Assembly (NCBI GenBank): GCA_014323865.1
Contig: JACONG010000010.1
Span: 62,001-126,000, forward strand
Source: Rhodospirillales bacterium
GTDB lineage: Bacteria > Pseudomonadota > Alphaproteobacteria > SP197
Direction: 5' to 3'
DNA: 64,000 nucleotides
Positions 52,910 to 60,783 of the stretch are shown here, piece by piece; positions within the stretch are counted from its first letter, which is position 1, and every line of letters starts with the position of its first letter. A program made the translations under genes and the position numbers. The notes under the pieces are model-generated. The model saw only the letters and a program-made list of their open reading frames with translations, was not told the DNA's origin and did not search any database.

Positions 52910-54451
52910 ATGAGGCCCATGGCGGCATCAGCGCAATCGAGGCGGGGTGGACGTGCGGCAAGGCGCAAGGAGCGGGTCGGCGCGCCGATCGTCCAGAAGC
53001 GCTACATCACCCGCAACATACCGCTCTATGAACTGTTCGACGAGGCGGGGCTGGAGCTGATCCACGACACCTCCATGGAGATCCTGGAGGAGGTCGGCAT
53101 CGACTTCCGCGACGAGGTGGCGCTGGCCCACTGGAAGGAGGCGGGCGCCGATGTGAAGGGTGAGCGGGTCCACATCCCGCGCGGCCTGACCGAGGAGAAG
53201 CTGGCGCTGATCCCCGAGCAGTACACCCAGGTCGCTCGCAATCCCGACCGCACCGTGTTGATCGGCGGCAAGCACACCGTCTTCGCACCGACCTTCGGTT
53301 CGCCCTTCGTGCGCGACTTCGACAACAACAGGCGCTACGCCACGCTCGAAGACCTGCAGAACTTCATCAAGCTGACCTACATGACGCCCGAGCTGCACCA
53401 CGACGGCGGCATCATCTGTGAACCTGTCAATGTGCCCGTTCCCAAGCGGCATCTCGACATCATCTATTCGCACATGAAGTACTCGGACAAGCCGTTCATG
53501 GGTGTGCAGTCGGCACCCGAACGCGCCTATGACTCCTGCAAGATGGTCGAGATCCTGTTCGGCGCGGACTTCATCCGTGAGAACACGGTGATGACCTCGG
53601 TGGTGAACTGCAACTCGCCGCTGGTGTGGGACGAATCCATGCTCGGAGCGCTGCGGCACTATGCCGAGCACAACCAGGCGGTGCTCATCACGCCGTTCAT
53701 CATGGCCGGTGCGATGGCCCCGGTCGCGACTGCAGGCGCGATCGCCCAGCTCAACGCCGAGGTGACGGCGGGCCTGGCCTACAGCCAACTCGTGAAGCCC
53801 GGCGTGCCGATGGTCTACGGCAGCTTCCTCGCCACGGTCTCGATGCAGTCGGGCGCGCCGATGATGGGCACGCCCGAGACGCTGCAAATGATCTATGCCG
53901 TCGGCCAGCTCTCCCGGAAGTACGGCGTGCCGTTGCGCTCGGGCGGCATGCTGAACGGTGCCAAGATCGCCGATGCCCAGGCCGCCTACGAATCGATGCA
54001 GACCATGACGGCGACTCTGCTCGCCGGCACCAACTTCGTGCTGCACTCGGCCGGCTGGCTCGAGGCCGGTCTCACCGCCGGCTACGGCAAGTTCATCATG
54101 GACACCGAGCAGATCGCCATGCTTCAGGCCTTCACCGAGCCACTCGACATGACGGAGAACGGGCTCGGCATGGAAGCCATCCGGGAGGTCGGTCCGGGCA
54201 ATCATTTCCTTGGCTGCGCCCACACCCAGCGGAACTACCTCAACGGATTCTTCATGCCCCAGTTGGCCGACAACAACAGCTACGAGCAGTGGGAAGCCGA
54301 GGGTGCGAAGACTCACGACCAGCGCGCCGTCGAAAAGGCCAAGCGCATGCTTGCTCATTACGAGGCGCCCGAGCTCGATCCCGCAAAGGACGAAGAACTC
54401 CAGGCCTTCATGGCCGAGCGCAAGGCGGTGCTACCCGATATCGTGAGCTGA
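52910..54451 (+). CDS. mttB: MttB-family methyltransferase, non-pyrrolysine type
   Basis: 513 residues. Starts with a basic stretch (about 9-22), then the TIM-barrel methyltransferase with LELIHDTSMEILEEVGIDF, HIPRGLTEEKLALIP, SDKPFMGVQSAPERAYD, QSGAPMMGTPETLQMIYAVG and FLGCAHTQRNYLNGFFMP. The frame has no internal TAG, so no pyrrolysine residue is encoded. Non-Pyl members demethylate glycine betaine, proline betaine or carnitine onto a corrinoid protein; which substrate is used here is open. Divergent from the corrinoid operon. Confidence 0.9.
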   Translation: MRPMAASAQSRRGGRAARRKERVGAPIVQKRYITRNIPLYELFDEAGLELIHDTSMEILEEVGIDFRDEVALAHWKEAGADVKGERVHIPRGLTEEKLALIPEQYTQVARNPDRTVLIGGKHTVFAPTFGSPFVRDFDNNRRYATLEDLQNFIKLTYMTPELHHDGGIICEPVNVPVPKRHLDIIYSHMKYSDKPFMGVQSAPERAYDSCKMVEILFGADFIRENTVMTSVVNCNSPLVWDESMLGALRHYAEHNQAVLITPFIMAGAMAPVATAGAIAQLNAEVTAGLAYSQLVKPGVPMVYGSFLATVSMQSGAPMMGTPETLQMIYAVGQLSRKYGVPLRSGGMLNGAKIADAQAAYESMQTMTATLLAGTNFVLHSAGWLEAGLTAGYGKFIMDTEQIAMLQAFTEPLDMTENGLGMEAIREVGPGNHFLGCAHTQRNYLNGFFMPQLADNNSYEQWEAEGAKTHDQRAVEKAKRMLAHYEAPELDPAKDEELQAFMAERKAVLPDIVS

Positions 54452-54794
54452 TCGTGGAGCGCCGGCGGCCCGCACATCACGTCGGAGCGCAGATTCAACG
54501 TACTGATGGGGGCGCTGGCTTCGACGAGGTCGGCGTTGCCGGCCATGCGCCCGATATCATCATCGGGACGGCCTGTTGCTGGACCCGCTTCAACGCGGCA
54601 AGGCCGAGAGCGAAGTCAGGGCTGCCGGCGATGACACGGCGCTGGGCGACCTTGCGGAACGGAGAGCTGCCTGTATGGCACGCTCGGACGCAGTCGTTCG
54701 CGGTTACCTCGCCGAGGCGCCGACCGAGGGTGCCGCCGACCCAGACTTCGGACCGTTGTCTGTGACTGAGGCCGCCGACCCGCCGCTGCGTTCG

Positions 54795-55354
54795 GAGAAC
54801 GACACCCGTGGCCTCATCCTGGTCGCGGCAGCCGGCATGTTCTGGTCGTTGGGCGGGCTCTTTTCCGCCTGATCGATCACGCCGAGGTCTGGCAGATTGT
54901 CGCCTGGCGCACCTTCTTCCTCGCGATCTCCATGTCCGTTCGACTTGAACAACCGGGTGACTTCGTAGGCCAGTGCGTCGCCGCAACGTCGAGATGCTGC
55001 CCTGTATTGTCGCAGGCGCATTGATCGGCTTCATCTTCTCGACGGGTATGGCCTTCGCCGACGGCTACGGCCTCAGCGTCACCGGCAACGATCTCTTCCG
55101 GGCCGCCATGATGGGCGTGGTGCAGATGACCGGCGGCATGGCGCTCTTCATTCGCAGGTTCGAAGCATGTGTCCGCCGGCGAACTGGCCCTGCTGTCTCT
55201 CCCCGAGATTGTCTTCGGCCCGAGCTGGGTTTGGATGATCCTCGGCGAGGTGCCGGTCGAAGCGACCTTCTGGGGCGGCGGCATCGTCTTCGCCGCCATC
55301 GTCATGAACGCACTCACCGGCATGCGCCGCAAACATCCGCTGCCACAGGTGTGA
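54795..55354 (+). pseudogene. EamA/DMT-family transporter remnant
   Basis: Pieces of one permease appear in shifting frames: RGLILVAAAGMFWSLGGLFS ends at a stop at 54870-54872, next frame gives LIDHAEVWQIVAWRTFFLAI, another gives GALIGFIFSTGMAFADGYGL and GVVQMTGGMALFIRRF, then LALLSLPEIVFGPSWVWMIL and VMNALTGMRRKHP to the stop at 55354. At least three frameshifts and an internal loss of several helices. The 343 bases before it (54452-54794) hold nothing I can assign. Confidence 0.8.
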
Positions 55355-55417
55355 GCGCGAGCTGAGCGGCAGGCGCATTCCTTATCCAACAGACTGCGGA
55401 AGAGCCCGGCTTGACCG

Positions 55418-55487
55418 GGCCATCCATCACTGGCCATCCATCACTGGCCATCCATCACTGGCCATCCATCACTGGCCATCCATCACT
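55418..55487. repeat. Five perfect tandem copies of a 14-bp unit
   Basis: GGCCATCCATCACT is repeated at 55418-55431, 55432-55445, 55446-55459, 55460-55473 and 55474-55487 without a mismatch, followed by GGTGATCC. It lies between the decayed transporter and the ArsI-like gene, downstream of both. The unit is not a multiple of three, arguing against a coding role. Confidence 0.95.
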
Positions 55488-55515
55488 GGTGATCCGTCGC
55501 GTCGATGCCGGTCGT

Positions 55516-55944
55516 TCAAGGGCATTGGCTTGGACGATGGATACCCCGGTCGAGCAGGTGACTGCGGTCGACGCCGTACTCCTCGGCGTCGTGGCTGTGG
55601 GTCAGGAAGGTTTCCCAAGCGTCGTTCGCCTCTCCCTTGACCCAGGCCTTCTCCATCCTGGCGAAGCAGCAGGTGGTCTGCTCGATATCGAGGAAGGGGC
55701 GATCCATGGCGCGCATGCGGTCGGCTACAGTGTTGAGCTCGTCATGGTCGGCGACCTGGATGCCGATGTGGTCGAAGCCGGGCTCGCCGCGCTCGCTTTC
55801 GATCACGAAGTTGACGCTGGGATCTTCGACATCCCACTTGGCGTAGTTCTCGCGCGTCACGCTCGGTTCCTGGCCGAACAGGCCGCTGTAGAACGCGACG
55901 GCCTTCTCGTAGTCGGCGACGCGCATGGAGACATGGAGTTTCAT
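55516..55944 (-). CDS. arsI: ArsI/CadI-like VOC-fold dioxygenase
   Basis: 142 residues. Vicinal-oxygen-chelate fold: LHVSMRVADYEKAVAFYSGL, ENYAKWDVEDPSVNFVIE, GFDHIGIQVADHDEL and the diagnostic TTCCFARMEKAWVK, whose adjacent Cys pair binds trivalent organoarsenicals in ArsI C-As lyases. Metal ligands would be the first His, the central His and the Glu of AWETFLTH. Divergent from an ArsR-type regulator, as in known ars loci. The C-terminal 20 residues extend beyond the usual tail. Confidence 0.78.
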   Translation of the reverse strand: MKLHVSMRVADYEKAVAFYSGLFGQEPSVTRENYAKWDVEDPSVNFVIESERGEPGFDHIGIQVADHDELNTVADRMRAMDRPFLDIEQTTCCFARMEKAWVKGEANDAWETFLTHSHDAEEYGVDRSHLLDRGIHRPSQCP

Positions 55945-55977
55945 CGGTTGGTCCTCCGGCTGATCAATAATTCGACT

Positions 55978-56030
55978 ATACTAGTATGATAGTTTGTATC
56001 GGAGTCAACCTTATTTCGATATTTTTCGAA
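55978..56030. promoter_or_regulatory. Candidate ArsR operator region
   Basis: ATACTAGTAT (55978-55987) is a perfect palindrome inside the wider near-palindrome ACTATACTAGTATGATAGT; TTCGA-N6-TCGAA (56015-56030) is a second one. Both lie in the AT-rich 127-base region between arsI and arsR, where an ArsR repressor would control both genes. Confidence 0.5.
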
Positions 56031-56071
56031 CAAAGATTGTCGCGCCGTCTCCGGGCCCATATCTTCGTTGC

Positions 56072-56419
56072 ATGGAACGACTGGAACAGATGGCCGCCTC
56101 GCTCGAGGCGCTCGGCAATCCCACCCGTCTCGCAATCTTTCGTCTGCTGGTGCGTGCCGGAGAGGCTGGGCGACCCGTGGGCGCCATCCAGAAAGCGGTC
56201 AGCATTCCCGCTTCGACACTGACCCATCACCTGAAACACCTCGAACTGCAGGGCCTTGTTGACCGGCGCAAGGAAGGCACGACGCACCACTGCACGGCGA
56301 ACTATGCGCGCATGCGCGATGTCATCGCGTTTCTGGCTGAAGAGTGTTGCGCCGAGGGCCAGACGCCGCCGATCGACAGTCTGCTGTCGTCGCCCGACGT
56401 CGCCCGGTTGCGGAGCTGA
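56072..56419 (+). CDS. arsR: ArsR-family transcriptional regulator
   Basis: 115 residues from ATG 56072. Winged helix: LEALGNPTRLAIFRLLVRAG, IPASTLTHHLKHLELQGLVD and the wing RRKEGTTHHC. Cys in TTHHCTANYA and the C-terminal pair EECC could bind As(III) or a similar thiophilic ion; there is no classic ELCVCD motif on the recognition helix, so the sensing site differs from plasmid ArsR. Divergent from arsI. Confidence 0.88.
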   Translation: MERLEQMAASLEALGNPTRLAIFRLLVRAGEAGRPVGAIQKAVSIPASTLTHHLKHLELQGLVDRRKEGTTHHCTANYARMRDVIAFLAEECCAEGQTPPIDSLLSSPDVARLRS

Positions 56420-56433
56420 GGGGGCAAGGGCGT

Positions 56434-56787
56434 TGGCTCTCCAGCGCCTCCACGTCAGCACGGGCCGCAACACCGTTCGCTTCGCAAGCCTCGCCCAGCA
56501 CAGCAACGCCTTCATCGACATCATACTGACACCGCTCGTCCACGAGGTCGCCGAGGCCTTCCTCGCGGAGTCCGATGGCGTCGACCACGATGAACACAGC
56601 GCAGCTCATCGGCATCGGCCCGGGCGAACCGGCCCAGGCGCTCTACCGGAACAACGACCTCTGGCAGCGGGTCTGCGAGTGGACCTGGCCGAAGACGCCG
56701 GAGCTCAGCTTGAACACGCTCTTTCCGCTCCAGCCCGTGACCGAAGAGATGGGTGCCCCGCGCGTCGTTACAGGCAGTCATCGCTGA
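56434..56787 (+). pseudogene. Second phytanoyl-CoA dioxygenase family fragment
   Basis: Frame one reads NAFIDIILTPLVHEVAEAFL and breaks near 56575; the next frame reads STTMNTAQLIGIGPGEPAQA, NNDLWQRVCEWTWPKTPEL and MGAPRVVTGSHR to a stop at 56787. These are conserved PhyH blocks, but the iron-site HxD appears as YRNND and both ends of the gene are missing. The stop overlaps the M55 fragment on the other strand. Confidence 0.75.
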
Positions 56788-56948
56788 AACGAAAAGAAAC
56801 GCCAGCCCGAAAAGGCCACCAATGCGGTCGCCGCTTCGGCGGTCATCTGGTCGCGGAGGGTCTCATAGCCGGGCTTGCCGATCTCGGCCTCGTCCCAATG
56901 GGTGATGCCCGTGACGTCCTCGGTGTCGCCGCTGATGTAGACATTCAT
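56778..56948 (-). pseudogene. N-terminal fragment of an M55-family D-aminopeptidase
   Basis: 56 residues from ATG 56948: MNVYISGDTEDVTGITHWDE and GKPGYETLRDQMTAEAATAL are the conserved start of M55 (DppA-like) zinc peptidases, where the first motif is normally ISADMEG. Here Asp-Met-Glu has become Asp-Thr-Glu, and the reading stops after 56 residues instead of about 270. A deletion remnant. Confidence 0.75.
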
Positions 56949-56978
56949 GATTGTTTTCCTTCGAATGGTGCCAGCAGC

Positions 56979-57617
56979 CTAGGCCCGCACGATGGCGATC
57001 GGCGAATCGACATCGGTGATCCAGATGGCAAGCGAGACGAGCGGCTGGTCCAGCGTGCGCATGGCATGCCGCATGCCGGCGGTGTGGAGGATGACCTCAC
57101 CGGGATAACGCTCGATCCAGGGTTCGTCGCCGCACTTCCAAAGGCCCTTGCCGGCGATGATGTAGTAGAGCTCGACCGCCTTGTGAGCGTGCGGCGGGTA
57201 CGTCACGCCGGGTCCCTGCACGGTGAAGCTCAGACCTACGGTCGAACTGGCTGCGCCGCCGTCGCCGACCCAGGATGCGGGCGCGGCAAGGGCTGCAAAC
57301 GCGTAGCTGGCGCAGAACGCCTCCATGCCCGGTTCCCTGCCGTAGACCCGTTCGGCGCCGTTCCACGTGAGGAACGGCGATGCGTCAATCAGAGCGTGAT
57401 GGACCTTGCGCGCGTCAGCGTGCCGGACCGCTGCGCTTTCGAGTTCACGTGCAACCATCGGATGAGGCGGGCGTTTGCTGGCGCTGGTGAAGCTGAGACC
57501 CTCCAGTCGTGTCCGGGCGGTTTCCAGTTCCGGTCGCGGCATAAACGGTTGCGTTGCGGCCTGGCGCAGCGCGTCGACGACAGCGGCGTTGAGCGCATCG
57601 AAACGTTCGGCGGTCAT
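56979..57617 (-). CDS. Cupin protein of the DMSP lyase family (DddL/DddQ-like)
   Basis: 212 residues. Helical N-terminal half, then a cupin: TYPPHAHKAVELYYIIAGKG gives the metal-binding HxH, Glu and the catalytic-type Tyr pair; PGEVILHTAGMRHAMRTLDQ gives the last His. This matches the dimethylsulfoniopropionate lyase family, which splits DMSP into dimethyl sulfide and acrylate. Substrate cannot be proven from sequence and some members lack the activity. It is one of few intact genes in this decayed region. Confidence 0.65.
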   Translation of the reverse strand: MTAERFDALNAAVVDALRQAATQPFMPRPELETARTRLEGLSFTSASKRPPHPMVARELESAAVRHADARKVHHALIDASPFLTWNGAERVYGREPGMEAFCASYAFAALAAPASWVGDGGAASSTVGLSFTVQGPGVTYPPHAHKAVELYYIIAGKGLWKCGDEPWIERYPGEVILHTAGMRHAMRTLDQPLVSLAIWITDVDSPIAIVRA

Positions 57618-57690
57618 GCGTTTGCCCTGTTGCAGGAGAACCGCAGAACGCTACTGTGAGTGGCCTGCTGCTGGCAATCGGCCGTTCGCC

Positions 57691-58040
57691 ATGTCCGATC
57701 CGTTTCCAGACTTTTTCGAGCCGTTCGCGCTGCGTGATCTGATCCTACGCAATCGTGCCGTGTTCGGAGCGTATACGGCGAGCATGGCCGCGGAGCGGCT
57801 GTGCGGCGAACGGCACCTTGGCTACTACCGCGAACGGGCCATGGGCGGTGCGCGACGGCTATCAGCGTGCGCTGCCGTTCCAGGAATCGTTGCCGGGCGT
57901 GGAGAGCCTCAACGTGTTTGCCATCGACGATGTGCTCGACGGATCGGCCCGGTGTGGCAAGCGCGTTCTGGCGCTTGATGCTCTCGGCAACTGGAAGGCA
58001 GCCGGAACCGCCCTGCTGCTGGCCTGGGAGGACAGCGCGG
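57691..58040 (+). pseudogene. Collapsed Old Yellow Enzyme/NADH:flavin oxidoreductase
   Basis: From ATG 57691: FFEPFALRDLILRNRAVFGA and GERHLGYYRERAMGGAR, the N-terminus of OYE-type reductases with a C-terminal FAD domain. Then, without transition, about 57845-58035 reads VFAIDDVLDGSARCGKRVLA and ALGNWKAAGTALLLA, the NAD(P)-binding region near residue 500 of such enzymes. The roughly 450 residues between are deleted. Relatives include dimethylamine/trimethylamine and related dehydrogenases. Confidence 0.75.
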
Positions 58041-58597
58041 CAGCGCTGCCAGCACATCGCCGGTGTCGGGCCCCGTGGCGAGGAGCACCTTGTTTGTTGT
58101 CAGCACGCCTTGGTCGGTCTCCAGCCCCTCAACGTGGCCGCCATCGTCAAGAGCGAGGCTGCCGGCCGCGCAGTCTTCGATGACGCGGCCGCCCTGCGAT
58201 ACGTCGCCTGCGAAGTTCTCCATGGCGGGGCATATCAGGACCTCCTCTTCCAGGCTGACGCCGTCGTCGATGTCGATCGCCTTGGTCGGTTCGCCCTCGT
58301 ACCAGCGGATGTTGAAGGCCGCGAGCCTGGGAAAGAAGATCATCCCGGCGTAGCCCGGCAGGTTGTCGCGCGGATCCACCAGGCCAGCGACCGCGGATCG
58401 TCACGTGGCCGAATGGGCTACGCAGGGGCTCGATCAGCTTCGGGGCGATCTGCTCGCCGATATGGAGCGCAAGTATGGAGCGCAAGGTCGGGGTCTTCGC
58501 GACCTCGCTGTAGAGCATCTCGCGCATGAAGACGTCTTCAAGACAGCCTTGTGCGGCCGTACTCCGTGAGATCGGCAACCGAATCGATGGCACCCAT
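58036..58597 (-). pseudogene. FAD-dependent oxidoreductase remnant
   Basis: Minus-strand from ATG 58597: MGAIDSVADLTEYGRTRLS then a frame break near 58541; continues MREMLYSEVAKTPTLRSILA and KLIEPLRSPFGHVTIRGRW, breaks again near 58385, then LPGYAGMIFFPRLAAFNIRW, IEDCAAGSLALDDGGHVEGL and VLLATGPDTGDVLAAL. The last block is FAD/DAO-like (adenine-dinucleotide region). The rest is lost in the adjoining OYE fragment. Confidence 0.65.
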
Positions 58598-58830
58598 GGT
58601 CGTTCCCCTGCATTGATCCTTGACTTCATGGCACTTTGGCGTGTCCAGCGGGCCACCGGACCGATGTTGACCAGATTGTGACTGTATGCGGTGAATTCGG
58701 AACACTTTTTGCCGTTGCGGCTATGGACTCGATGTCCGGCCATGGCCCAAGGTTGTCGACAACAGCCGAACGAAGAGCTGCAACAAGTGGCCGGTCGGCG
58801 GGGAACACAGGCTGAGGGAGCAACGGGGGT

Positions 58831-59844
58831 ATGGTCGTCTTTATCCTCAAGCGGTTGCTGATGATGGCGGCCACCATGGTGGTGGCCTCGTTCATCGTCT
58901 TCGCGCTCATGGAATTCACACCGGGTAACGTGGCGAGCAAGACGCTCGGTCCGTACGCGACCCCGGAACAAAAAGACATTCTCTACGAGAAGCTGAATCT
59001 CGATGATCCGCTGCTCACACGCTACTTCCGGTGGGTCGGCGTGCTGGTGGGCGTGATCGCCGATCCGCTGCAGGATCCCGATCTGGGCCTGGGCTTCGAC
59101 GATCCCCGTGGTGACCAGTACTTCGGGAATTTCGGCTATTCGCTGAAATACAAGGGTCCGGTCAACGACACGATCTGGCGACGGCTGGAGAACACGCTGA
59201 TACTCGCAGGTATTGCCTTCGCCATCATCGTCCCGCTCTCTCTGGTCTTTGGTGTGCTGTCGGGGATGCGGGAGGGCAGCGCACTCGATCGAACGTTGTC
59301 GTACACCAGCATCACCCTGACCTCGATACCGGAGTTCGCATCGGCAGTGTTCTTATCGGCCGTCTTCGTGCTGATGCTGGGGTGGTTACCCGGTACATCG
59401 ACCATGCAGAACTTCGATGAATGGTCATGGGCCTCGCAGATGATCATGCCGGTCGCTGTGCTTGTGCTCTACGACTTCGGCTACGTGGCGCGCATGGTGC
59501 GCGGCTCGATGGTCGAGGTCATGACCAGACCCTACATTCGAACCGCCATTCTGAAGGGTATTCCCTATCGCCAGGTAATCATGAAACACGCGCTGCGCAA
59601 CGCGCTGATCGCGCCGTTCACGGTCATTCTGCTGCAGATTCCTTTCCTGATCACGGGCGTGGTCGTGACCGAGATCGCCTTCGGTTATCCGGGCTTCGGC
59701 AAGATGCTCCTGGAGTCGGCGACCTTCGGTGACATCACAATGGTGGAGGCTGCCACGTTGATCGCGGTGTTCATTGCCGTATCGACGCAGCTCATCGGTG
59801 ACGTCGGGTACATGTACATCAACCCGCGTATCCGGTTCACCTGA
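58831..59844 (+). CDS. Oligopeptide-type ABC transporter permease (DppB-like)
   Basis: 337 residues. Six membrane segments; starts FILKRLLMMAATMVVASFIV, has the long periplasmic loop after helix 1 and the inner-membrane EAA-type loop YIRTAILKGIPYRQVIMKHA, ending YMYINPRIRFT as DppB/OppB do. First gene of an operon with permease 2 and a fused ATPase. The region 58598-58830 upstream shows no gene. Confidence 0.92.
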   Translation: MVVFILKRLLMMAATMVVASFIVFALMEFTPGNVASKTLGPYATPEQKDILYEKLNLDDPLLTRYFRWVGVLVGVIADPLQDPDLGLGFDDPRGDQYFGNFGYSLKYKGPVNDTIWRRLENTLILAGIAFAIIVPLSLVFGVLSGMREGSALDRTLSYTSITLTSIPEFASAVFLSAVFVLMLGWLPGTSTMQNFDEWSWASQMIMPVAVLVLYDFGYVARMVRGSMVEVMTRPYIRTAILKGIPYRQVIMKHALRNALIAPFTVILLQIPFLITGVVVTEIAFGYPGFGKMLLESATFGDITMVEAATLIAVFIAVSTQLIGDVGYMYINPRIRFT

Positions 59845-59855
59845 GGGAGGCTGCC

Positions 59856-60779
59856 ATGACGGATCAGACACAAGAACAGACTCCCCAGGTCGACGGCAAC
59901 GCGCCCAAGAGCGCGGAACAGCCGGATCGCACAGGCTTCGCCAAGTTCATCTACAACATTGGCCTGCTGGGCGAATCCTGGTCGGCGATGATCGGCGTTG
60001 CAATCATCATCTTCTGGGTCTTTGTCGCCATCTTCGCCGATGTCATCACAGTCTTCGGCCCGCTCGAGAACGACTATCTTCATACGCTGAAGGAACCGTT
60101 TACCGAGGGTCCGCACTGGCTTGGCACCGATGAATTGGGTCGTGACCTTTGGTCGCGGCTGGCTTATGGCGCACGCAACACGCTGGTGATCGCGCCGGCG
60201 GCCATGATCTGCGCCTACTTCCTGGGCATCCTGATGGGCATGATGGCCGGTTACTACGGTGGCTGGGTCGACAATGTGATCAGCCGTATCAGCGACATCA
60301 TCCTGTCGTTCCCGTTGATCATCCTCTTCATCATCATCATCTCGGTGTTCGGCGCTTCGGCGATCAACATCATCGTTGCGGTGACGCTTGCGGCGTCTCC
60401 AGGCATCGGCCGTATTGTCCGAGGCCTGACGCTCGATCTGCGCAATCTGGAGTATGTCTCCGCGGCGCAGATCAGGGGTGAGAAGAGCCTCTACATCATG
60501 GCCGTGGAATTGCTGCCGAACGCTCGGGGGCCGCTGATCGTCGATGCCTGTCTGCGCATGGGCTACACGGTCATCACGATCGGTATTCTCGGTTTCCTTG
60601 GTCTCGGCCTGCCGCCGCCCGAGCCTGACTGGGGTGGCATGGTTGCCGGAGCACGGACCTTCGTGACCGTGCCGGGCAAGGCCTATCTCGCGATCATTCC
60701 GTCGATCGCCGTCTCCAGCCTCGTTGTCGGCTTCAATCTGTTCGCCGACGGCCTGCGCGAAATCTCGACGAGGGACTGA
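59856..60779 (+). CDS. Oligopeptide-type ABC transporter permease (DppC-like)
   Basis: 307 residues. N-terminal cytoplasmic tail, first helix MIGVAIIIFWVFVAIFADVI, GTDELGRDLWSRLAYGARNT and the EAA loop YVSAAQIRGEKSLYIMAVEL are DppC features. 11 bases after the DppB-like gene with GAGGGAGG before the start; 4 bases before the ATPase gene. Confidence 0.92.
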   Translation: MTDQTQEQTPQVDGNAPKSAEQPDRTGFAKFIYNIGLLGESWSAMIGVAIIIFWVFVAIFADVITVFGPLENDYLHTLKEPFTEGPHWLGTDELGRDLWSRLAYGARNTLVIAPAAMICAYFLGILMGMMAGYYGGWVDNVISRISDIILSFPLIILFIIIISVFGASAINIIVAVTLAASPGIGRIVRGLTLDLRNLEYVSAAQIRGEKSLYIMAVELLPNARGPLIVDACLRMGYTVITIGILGFLGLGLPPPEPDWGGMVAGARTFVTVPGKAYLAIIPSIAVSSLVVGFNLFADGLREISTRD

Positions 60780-60783
60780 CGCC

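Noticed and set aside
52928-54358. 476-codon minus-strand frame over the MttB gene
   Set aside because: Shadow frame with His/Arg-rich composition; the plus strand is a full-length MttB homologue.
52910-54451. Pyrrolysine-containing trimethylamine methyltransferase
   Set aside because: The frame has no internal TAG and no pyl genes occur in the window.
54452-54794. Possible gene between mttB and the EamA relic
   Set aside because: Open frames on both strands exist but none has a coherent fold or known motif; probably unrecognisable wreckage.
55418-55487. CRISPR-like array
   Set aside because: The 14-bp units are directly adjacent with no spacers and no cas genes are nearby.
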